From positions 1 through 50,938 of the forward strand of contig JAYFQW010000029.1 of assembly GCA_034926675.1 (NCBI GenBank): a DNA stretch of 50,938 nucleotides, given 5' to 3'. The position numbers and the translations under genes were made by a program. The DNA comes from Clostridia bacterium (GTDB lineage Bacteria > Bacillota > DTU025). A model generated the notes under the pieces. The model was given only the letters and a program-made list of their open reading frames with translations, searched no databases and had not been told where the DNA came from. Shown here piece by piece: positions 45,008 through 50,938 of this stretch (its first letter is position 1; every line of letters starts with the position of its first letter).

Positions 45008-46021
45008 TTACTGGGCGAGCAAGCCGATATCCTGGAGGAGTGATCTGTACTCCTCGTTGGTCACTTCCAGGAACTTGCCGAATTCCTTGGGCCCTAGGAA
45101 GGCCTCATCCCATCCGTTCTTCATGCAGATGTCCTTCCATTCCACTGTTTGAGCCATCTCGGCAAGAGCCTTGCTGAGGAACTCAACGGCGTAGTCGGGC
45201 ATGCCTGGAGGTCCGAAGAGCCCTCTCCAGTTCACGAACTCCGTATTGATGCCGAGTTCCCTGAGAGTGGGCGCCTTTGCCATCGGGCCCTGCTTGATGC
45301 GGGTGGGAGCAGTGATGGCGAGCACGCGGATATCCCCGCTCTCCATCGGGCCCACGGTTTCCGCCATTCCTGTTGTCAGGAGGTCGACATGGCCGCCCAT
45401 GAGGCTTGCAAGACCCTCGCCGCCCTGGAAGGGTATGTACTGAATTCCCCTGATGTTCGTCACACCCGCCACCTTGGCGGCCTGCATGAACTGGATATGG
45501 TCCATGCTTCCGGGGGAGGAGGTGCCTGCGATCTTGACGCTCTTTGGATTCTTCTTGAGTGCGTCCATAACGTCGTTGATTGTGTGATAAGGCGAGTTCT
45601 TGGGCACTGCAAACGCTCCGTAGTCGCATATGAGCCGCGCGATCGGTGTAACGTCCTTGTAGCTGAGCTTTGTCTGTCCTGTCAGCCGTATTAGGAGCAA
45701 CGGAGGCGAGTACACTGCAACCTCATACGGGTCGCCCTTCCTGGTCTGCAAGTAGGCTAGTGCCACCCCGCCGCCACCGCCCGGCTTGTTGACAACAGGC
45801 ATGGGTTGCGTGATGATGCGTTTCTCGCCGAGAACCCTGGCAACCATTCTGATGGTAGTATCCCAACCACCGCCAGGTCCGGCAGGAGCGATGAACTCAA
45901 ACGGGCCGCTGGGATACTTCTCTGGGGCAGTAATGGCATAACCACTCAGAAGACAACATGCGAATACTATCGCCAGGATGAGCCCTGACTTGGCAAACCG
46001 TCGATATGACATGCCGTTCAC
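45008..46021 (-). CDS. tctC: Tripartite tricarboxylate transporter binding protein TctC
   Basis: An extracytoplasmic solute receptor of about 337 residues. It has a signal peptide (SGLILAIVFACCLLSGYAIT), then the family motif FEFIAPAGPGGGWDTTIRMV, GGGGGVALAYL in the ligand loop, and GTSSPGSMDH, matching TctC/BugT. It captures citrate or another tricarboxylate outside the membrane for TctAB. GTG 46021 is preferred because GGAGGG lies six bases upstream; the frame extends to 46072 without a ribosome site. It is 115 bases after the aconitase gene and may have its own promoter. Confidence 0.88.
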   Translation of the reverse strand: MNGMSYRRFAKSGLILAIVFACCLLSGYAITAPEKYPSGPFEFIAPAGPGGGWDTTIRMVARVLGEKRIITQPMPVVNKPGGGGGVALAYLQTRKGDPYEVAVYSPPLLLIRLTGQTKLSYKDVTPIARLICDYGAFAVPKNSPYHTINDVMDALKKNPKSVKIAGTSSPGSMDHIQFMQAAKVAGVTNIRGIQYIPFQGGEGLASLMGGHVDLLTTGMAETVGPMESGDIRVLAITAPTRIKQGPMAKAPTLRELGINTEFVNWRGLFGPPGMPDYAVEFLSKALAEMAQTVEWKDICMKNGWDEAFLGPKEFGKFLEVTNEEYRSLLQDIGLLAQ

Positions 46022-46136
46022 TGTTATCCCTCCGTTCAGTTTGTTGCCTACCGCGACGAACGATATCCCCACGTCAAACAGGGGTTTCCCTGCGGCATCC
46101 CTCCTTTTCGCATATTCGCGCTTGTTTTAGGGCCGC

Positions 46137-48056
46137 TCAGCGAAGCCCGCCCGCCCAGCTCAGCAGTCCTCCAGCCAGGACCACTTCCTTCTGCCGGTCA
46201 GACAGGTTGTGCTCTAGCTCGATGGCCTGCCCGTTTGTCACATCCATCACCACCACTACGTCCGAAAGGATCTGCTCTCTTGCATGGTCCATCCGTAGTT
46301 CATGGCCCTGCTGCACGGCCTCGTACGCCTCTGCCGTGCGGAAGGTGAGCGGAAGTATTCCGAAGTTGATGAGGTTCTGACGGTGTATGCGGGCAAAGGA
46401 CTTGGCGATCACAGCCCTCACCCCAAGGTAGAGAGGCGCCAATGCAGCATGTTCTCTGCTCGAGCCCTGTCCGTAGTTGGCGCCTCCGACAATGAACCCG
46501 CCCCCAGCAGCGCGGGCTCTCTCGTAGAAGGAAGGATCGACGGCTTCGAAGCAGTGTTTGGAGATCTCCGGTATGTTGGAACGCAGCGGAAGCACCTTTG
46601 CTCCCGCGGGCATGATGTGATCAGTGGTGATGTTGTCGCCGACCTTCAGAAGCACTGTGCCGCTGATCGAGGCCGGCAGCGACTCCGACCTTGGGAGGGG
46701 CTTGATGTTGGGCCCTCTAACTATCTCCACACCGCTGCCGTCTTCAGGAGGAAGCACGATCATGGAGTCGTCGACAGAGAATGGCAATGGCCCTGACACT
46801 CTGATTGGCGCCCCAAGCTTCCTTGGGTCAGTGATGACACCGGTTAGCGCGGATGCCGCTGCAGTCTCAGCGCTCACCAAGTACACCTGAGCGTCCTTTG
46901 TTCCGCTTCTGCCCTCGAAGTTGCGGTTGGACGTTCTCAGAGACACTCCGGCGGATGCGGGCGCTTGCCCCACACCCACACAGGGGCCGCATGTACATTC
47001 CAGGATCCGCGCCCCCGCCTCAACTAGGTCGAACAGGGTCTCGTTTCGCGCGAGCATGCTGAGAACCTGTCGCGAGCCTGGTGCGATCACGAGGCTTACA
47101 TTGGGTGCGATGGTCTTGCCCTTGAGTATGGCCGCCACCTTCTGCAGATCGGCTGCCGATGAGTTGGTGCAGCTGCCGATGAACACCTGGTCCACGCGTG
47201 TGCCCACTGTCTCGGATACTTTGACCACGTTGTCGGGGCTATGAGGAAGGGCAATGAGGGGTTCCAGCAGGTCCAGATATATGTCGTAAACCTCGTCGTA
47301 GACTGCACCAGGGTCCGCAGAAAGCGGCACGAAGTCTTGTTCGCGGCCTTGAGCCCGAAGGAACTGCCAGGTGATGCTGTCGCTTGGGAATATGGACGCG
47401 GTCGCTCCCAGCTCGGCGCCCATGTTGGTGATTGTGGCCCGCTCGAAAACGCTGAGGGAGCCTACGCCGTCCCCGCTGTATTCTATGATTTTGCCCAGTC
47501 CGCCCTTTACGGAAAGCCTATGCAGGACCTCAAGTATTACGTCTTTGGCAGAAGTCCATGGAGCCAGGGAGCTGTGGAGTCGAATGCCCACGATGGTCGG
47601 CATCTGAAGGTAGAAAGGAAGTCCTGCCATGGCCATTGCGACGTCGAGGCCGCCCGCGCCGATGGCGAGAGCGCCCATTCCGCCTGCGGTAGGAGTGTGG
47701 CTATCGGCGCCAAGCAAAGTCTTGCCTGGCACAGCGAACCTCTCGAGATGAACCTGATGGCAGATGCCGTTGCCGGGACGGGAGAATCTGACGCCGAACT
47801 TCGCTGCTGCAGTCTGGAGAAATCTGTGATCATCAGCGTTTTCAAAACCCGTCTGCAGTGTGTTGTGATCTACGTAGCTAATGGATAGTTCAGTTCTCAC
47901 GCGCGGTATGCCCATGGCTTCGAACTCGAGGTATGCCATGGTTCCGGTAGCGTCCTGGGTGAGGGTCTGATCGATCCGTATTGCGATCTCGCTGCCAGGT
48001 TCGCCCGTTCCGTGAACGAGATGAGCATGGATGATCTTCTGGGCTAGACTACGCAT
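46137..48056 (-). CDS. acn: Aconitate hydratase, monomeric type
   Basis: An enzyme of about 639 residues interconverting citrate and isocitrate through cis-aconitate. The 4Fe-4S ligands are visible as the cysteine of FIGSCTNSS (about residue 296) and the two of CTCGPCVG (about 356 and 359). The active-site segments HQVHLERFAVPGKTLLGADS, GDNITTDHIMPAG and GANYGQGSSREHAALAP are intact. The length matches the mitochondrial/thermophile-type aconitases rather than the 900-residue AcnA. ATG 48056 is preferred; ATGs at 48068 and 48065 sit too close to TAGGAG. Confidence 0.92.
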   Translation of the reverse strand: MRSLAQKIIHAHLVHGTGEPGSEIAIRIDQTLTQDATGTMAYLEFEAMGIPRVRTELSISYVDHNTLQTGFENADDHRFLQTAAAKFGVRFSRPGNGICHQVHLERFAVPGKTLLGADSHTPTAGGMGALAIGAGGLDVAMAMAGLPFYLQMPTIVGIRLHSSLAPWTSAKDVILEVLHRLSVKGGLGKIIEYSGDGVGSLSVFERATITNMGAELGATASIFPSDSITWQFLRAQGREQDFVPLSADPGAVYDEVYDIYLDLLEPLIALPHSPDNVVKVSETVGTRVDQVFIGSCTNSSAADLQKVAAILKGKTIAPNVSLVIAPGSRQVLSMLARNETLFDLVEAGARILECTCGPCVGVGQAPASAGVSLRTSNRNFEGRSGTKDAQVYLVSAETAAASALTGVITDPRKLGAPIRVSGPLPFSVDDSMIVLPPEDGSGVEIVRGPNIKPLPRSESLPASISGTVLLKVGDNITTDHIMPAGAKVLPLRSNIPEISKHCFEAVDPSFYERARAAGGGFIVGGANYGQGSSREHAALAPLYLGVRAVIAKSFARIHRQNLINFGILPLTFRTAEAYEAVQQGHELRMDHAREQILSDVVVVMDVTNGQAIELEHNLSDRQKEVVLAGGLLSWAGGLR

Positions 48057-48207
48057 GACACACATCATCTCCTACAAGGTCATTTGCCAAGAGGAATCTG
48101 TCGGAGTCGCACGTAGATGTGGACTTGAGGGCTAACGCCACACTATCGCCTGCCCAATGCCGTTTTCGCCAGTCTGAAACCTGGCAGGCATACCTCACGT
48201 TCCTATG

Positions 48208-48900
48208 CTATTGAGTCACCCGGCCGGCGCGCACCTCCAATGCTCTCAGGTACTCCTCACGGGCAGCCGTCAAGTGCTGGCGCATCAACTGCTCTGCAAG
48301 CGCCACGTCCTTTTTCTCAACTGCCGCCAGAATCGCTACGTGCTCTCGCAACGCAGAAAGCTTTCGAGACTCCTCGGATAGAGTCACCCCTCTGAACGCG
48401 GCCTGATACTCCTGGTAGGTGTCGATCAGCCTAATCAACTGAGGCATTCTCGATGACCTGAATAGCGTGTCGTTAAACTGCCGAGCGACCCCCAATAGCT
48501 CCGCAATGTCGCCCTCATCAGTAAGGCGCCTCATTTCGGCTACGAGCTGGTAGAGCGTTCCCATCTCCTCTTCCGTGATGTTCTGGATTACGAAAGGGAT
48601 TACCGCCACTTCCAGAGCCTCGCGAATGGCGAAAACTTCTATGGCAGCCTTCGGCGTGATGCCGAGGACCACGACGCTCCTCCGAGGTTGGTATTCGATC
48701 AAGCCCTCCGTTTCCAGTTTGCGCATTGCCTCGCGAATGGGCGTACGGCTGACTCTCAGTTTCTCGGCCAACTCCTTTTCTATCAGACGGTCGCCGTCTT
48801 TCAGCTCGCCTTGGAAAATCGCCTGCCTGAGGGTTTCATGGACGAGCTCCCTTATTGTTCTCGCGTTGGAAGGGTCGAAGGAAGCCATTGGGGCTTTCAT
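48208..48900 (-). CDS. GntR-family transcriptional regulator (FCD/FadR subfamily)
   Basis: A 230-residue regulator. The N-terminal winged helix (LVHETLRQAIFQGELKDGDR, then ELAEKLRVSRTPIREAMRKL) binds DNA. The C-terminal all-helical FCD domain usually binds a small organic acid and a metal; FNDTLFRSSRMPQL and LREHVAILAAVEKKD carry typical FCD residues. GGAGTGA lies eight bases before ATG 48900, so the 48927 start is less likely. Placed directly upstream of acn-tctCBA-icd on the same strand, it probably controls that operon in response to a tricarboxylate. Confidence 0.88.
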   Translation of the reverse strand: MKAPMASFDPSNARTIRELVHETLRQAIFQGELKDGDRLIEKELAEKLRVSRTPIREAMRKLETEGLIEYQPRRSVVVLGITPKAAIEVFAIREALEVAVIPFVIQNITEEEMGTLYQLVAEMRRLTDEGDIAELLGVARQFNDTLFRSSRMPQLIRLIDTYQEYQAAFRGVTLSEESRKLSALREHVAILAAVEKKDVALAEQLMRQHLTAAREEYLRALEVRAGRVTQ

Positions 48901-48943
48901 CCTGATGATCACTCCAATACTGCACATGCTACGGATACTGTAT

Positions 48944-48957
48944 TTCGGTATACGGGA
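48944..48957. promoter_or_regulatory. Candidate GntR operator
   Basis: GTATAC at 48948-48953, within CGGTATACGG, lies about 48 bases upstream of the regulator ATG. FCD-type GntR proteins often bind palindromes with a GTATAC core, so this may be an autoregulatory site. I did not find a second copy upstream of acn or tctC. Confidence 0.35.
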
Positions 48958-49074
48958 TACCTTGCTGACTATTCTGCTTCATTCTCCGTTGACGGGGCAA
49001 GTCCTTTCGGTGCACTGGGTATTTCTGCAGGTACATTGCCGCCCATACGGTTATCGGCTAGGCTTTCCTGGCGA

Positions 49075-49911
49075 TTACGATGCACTCATCTCCAGATACG
49101 TATGGACTATAGGCCGAAGGCCACGCCCCGCCCGCGGCTTTCTGCCCTCATCTCCAGATACGTATGGACTATAGGCATAATCCGAGTAGAACCCCTCCGC
49201 GCGAAATCCTTCTCCCGCAAGCATCTCCTTCATGCGGGACGGGGAGCAGGTGGACTCGAGGCTTGCCTCCACTGTGATCTGGGCGTGTGAACCATTGTGC
49301 CTGTAGCTGATCTGATCGACTAATCTGAGCGTGGGGTCAATCGTCTTCATTTGAACCGTTTGAACCACGATCCCCCCAGTGTCCGGGTTGATGTCTTGAA
49401 TGCCAAGCCATGGATTGGACTCGCCCGGCTGGCATGTGCCGGCGTCGAAGTCAAAGGCCAGTAACCCTGAGTTCTCGAGATGGCGGTATGCGGAGCGGAA
49501 TACGCGCTGTCGTTCCTCGTCGGCATGCATGTAGATCATGGTGAACTATGGAATTATTATTAGTGAGAACCTGCGACCCTCAAGATCGAACTCCCTCATA
49601 TCACCCTGATGCAGAACCGGCTCGAAGCCGAGCGTCCGGGCCTTTTCCCTGGACATCTCCAGCATGGGAGCGGATAGGTCAAGCCCCACGACCGTGTAGC
49701 CGCTGCCGAGCAGATGCAGCAAGACCCGACCAGTTCCGCATGCGATATCCAGCACCGGTCCGCCCTGCTTCTTGGCAAGGTCGCGGTAGAAGGCCAGGTC
49801 ATCGGTAAACTGAATGGTGCGGTCATAGAGGTTGTCGTTTCCGTAGGAGTCGACCGCCGTGGCCAGACCGTTGTCGAGGAGCCTCCTGGCCATCCCAAAG
49901 TACAGGTCCAT
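49075..49911 (-). pseudogene. SAM-dependent methyltransferase split by one amber codon
   Basis: A single register of about 278 codons runs from ATG 49911 (GAGGAGG seven bases upstream) to 49075. It is interrupted only by TAG at 49546-49548. Motif I is VLDIACGTGRVLLHLLGSGY, then VVGLDLSAPMLEMSREKA, and RFSLIIIP where the family continues with Tyr; the amber codon takes that place, so TAC to TAG is likely. The second half has VFRSAYRHLENSGLLAFDFD and LVDQISYRHNGSHA. The C-terminal 20 residues come from a duplicated 29-bp segment in a shifted frame. Readthrough or a sequencing error cannot be excluded. Confidence 0.75.
49085..49175. repeat. 29-bp direct duplication in methyltransferase 3' end
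   Basis: The same 29 bases, beginning CTCATCTCCAGATACGTATG, occur at 49085-49113 and 49147-49175, 62 bases apart. Since 62 is not a multiple of three, the two copies are read in different frames (AYSPYVSGDE and RPIVHTYLEM), and the methyltransferase tail is aberrant. Confidence 0.85.
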
Positions 49912-50170
49912 GCAATTGCCTCCTCTATGTATGCACTATTGAACGCTTCCGAATGCCAGTGGCACATTCCGGAATGGAGCCCTGGATCAGAGGATTCGAA
50001 CTGATGCTCGGAATTCCTCCATGTTAGGCGAGTGCCGACTGGGCTTCCGCATGCCGCAGCGGGCGCAACGCGCGTAGCTGGGCATAAAGGAAAGGCGGCG
50101 CGGCGGCGCCGCCCACCGCCTATGCTCTTGTGCTTGTTCGGGCGAGCGGTCGCCTGCGATGGCGCCGAGA

Positions 50171-50249
50171 TTCTCATTTCTGAGTGAAACGGCGGGTGCA
50201 GATTCTCATCCGTGAGGATTTTGCGGCGGCCCGCACTCAAAAACGAGAA
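50171..50249 (+). ncRNA. Candidate structured RNA core, unit 1
   Basis: Outer arms 50171-50186 and 50234-50249 pair with two A-C mismatches. The inner hairpin 50202-50219 has a perfect 7-bp stem (one G-U) and loop UCCG, a member of the stable UNCG class if transcribed from the plus strand. No promoter is evident. Confidence 0.3.
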
Positions 50250-50452
50250 ACTTCGCCCGTCCCCAGGGCGCGCGCCATCGGGGCGCGACTGAGTGCCGGT
50301 AGCGGGTCGCCGGTGGAAGGATGCCTGCAGCGGGTACAAAGCGCGTAGCTGGACATAAAGGAAAGGCGGGGGAATGGCGGCGCGGCGGCGGCCCCTACCG
50401 CATATGCGCTTGTACTCGTTCGGGCGAGCAGTCGCGGGTGACGGTGCCGGGA

Positions 50453-50531
50453 TTCTCATTTTTGAGTGAAACGGCGGGTGCAGATTCTCATCCGTGAGCA
50501 TTTTCCGGCGGCCCGCACTCAAAAATGGGAA
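50453..50531 (+). ncRNA. Candidate structured RNA core, unit 2
   Basis: Outer arms 50453-50468 and 50516-50531 pair at 15 of 16 positions, the sixteenth being a G-U. The inner hairpin 50484-50501 has one mismatch (TGAGCAT instead of TGAGGAT) and the same UCCG loop. Confidence 0.3.
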
Positions 50532-50734
50532 ACTCGGTCCGGTCCCAGGACGCGCGCCATCGGGGCGCCGTTGAAGCGCCACTGAGTGCCGCCAATGGAT
50601 TGCGAGCGCCGGGATGCCCACGAAGGTCACACAGCGCGTAGCTGGGCATAAAGGAAAGGCGGCGCGGCGGCGCCGCCCACCGCATATGCTCCTGTGCTTG
50701 TTCAGGCGAGCAGTCGCGGGTGACGGTGCCGGGA

Positions 50735-50813
50735 TTCTCATTTTTGAGTGAAACGGCGGGTGCAGATTCTCATCCGTGAGGATTTTCCGGCGGCCTGTGC
50801 TCAAAAATGGGAA
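50735..50813 (+). ncRNA. Candidate structured RNA core, unit 3
   Basis: Outer arms 50735-50750 and 50798-50813 pair throughout if G-U wobbles are allowed. The changes relative to unit 2 (TGCTC for CACTC) give G-U pairs rather than breaks. The inner hairpin 50766-50783 is intact. Confidence 0.3.
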
Positions 50814-50938
50814 ACTCGGTCCGGTCCCAGGGCGTGCGCTATCGGGGCGCGACTGAGTGCCGGTAGCGGGTCGCCGGTGGAAGGATGCCCGCGGCGGGCG
50901 CAACGCGCGTAGCTGGGCATAAAGGAAAGGCGGCGCGG

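Larger units (their letters stand above)
50030..50938. repeat. Tandem array of structured ~270-290 bp repeats
   Basis: The phrase CGCGTAGCTGGGCATAAAGG begins units at 50071, 50342 (one change), 50635 and 50906, giving periods of 271, 293 and 271. The last unit runs off the window and a partial unit end precedes the first. Each unit has outer arms TTCTCATTTTTGAGTG and CACTCAAAAATGGGAA (or variants) enclosing an inner hairpin ATTCTCA-TCCG-TGAGGAT. The minus strand happens to stay open across the array, but I see no start signal or domain. Function unknown; possibly an RNA or a DNA-structural repeat. Confidence 0.8.

Noticed and set aside
49981-50030. tRNA-like T-loop (GTTCGAATCC on the minus strand)
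   Set aside because: The five bases on either side do not pair and no acceptor, D or anticodon stem can be drawn around it.
50030-50938. CRISPR array
   Set aside because: Units are about 270-290 bp with similarity throughout, not short repeats with unique spacers, and no cas genes are in the window.

Overview
This is bacterial chromosomal DNA. By eye it is GC-rich, clearly so in the right half. Genes have strong AGGAGG-type ribosome sites and frequent GTG/TTG starts, and they are packed into co-directional operons. With the insertion-sequence families present, this suggests a Bacillota (Clostridia/Limnochordia-like) organism, but I cannot fix the taxon. Two TolC-like proteins beside a MacA/MacB-type exporter hint at a diderm lineage.

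Left third (1-6.1 kb): a scrapyard of an IS21 remnant, an internally deleted IS3-family element and two ABC-2 permease pieces. It also holds an unrecognised membrane protein, an AbiE toxin-antitoxin locus whose toxin is truncated while the antitoxin and its palindromic operator look intact, and nested IS1634-type fragments.

6.2-15.4 kb: an intact, tightly coupled four-gene antiphage cassette on the minus strand. In transcription order it encodes a DUF499 ATPase, a DUF3780 protein, a DUF1156 DNA methylase with zinc ribbons, and a PLD-SNF2 helicase. Immediately upstream lies a frameshifted remnant with restriction-endonuclease-like motifs.

15.5-26.5 kb: a graveyard of broken mobile elements (IS1634, IS630, IS1182, ISKra4, IS256; none intact) mixed with truncated host genes (sugar ABC permease, GNAT, methyltransferase, a possible lipoprotein). 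Two open genes stand among them: a metzincin-like metallopeptidase and a DUF4143 AAA ATPase.

26.5-36.6 kb: a minus-strand export operon: two FtsX/MacB-type permeases, a MacA-like adaptor, a MacB/LolD-type ATPase, two TolC-like proteins, an MsbA-type ABC exporter and an O-methyltransferase. A promoter with a perfect TATAAT lies upstream.

36.9-39.6 kb: a DNA-alkylation-repair-like protein and an unusual fusion of a phospholipid-methyltransferase-like membrane domain, a PlsC acyltransferase and a zinc ribbon.

39.7-48.9 kb: a citrate/tricarboxylate block on the minus strand: GntR regulator, aconitase, TctC, TctB, TctA, NADP-isocitrate dehydrogenase, then a chemoreceptor. Together these would import a tricarboxylate and convert it to 2-oxoglutarate. 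A perfect 34-bp palindrome separates tctC from tctB.

49-50.9 kb: a methyltransferase gene interrupted by one amber codon, then a tandem array of about 270-290 bp units that runs off the window. Each unit carries a conserved long-range stem and an inner hairpin with a UNCG-class loop. This array is the most likely undescribed element here.
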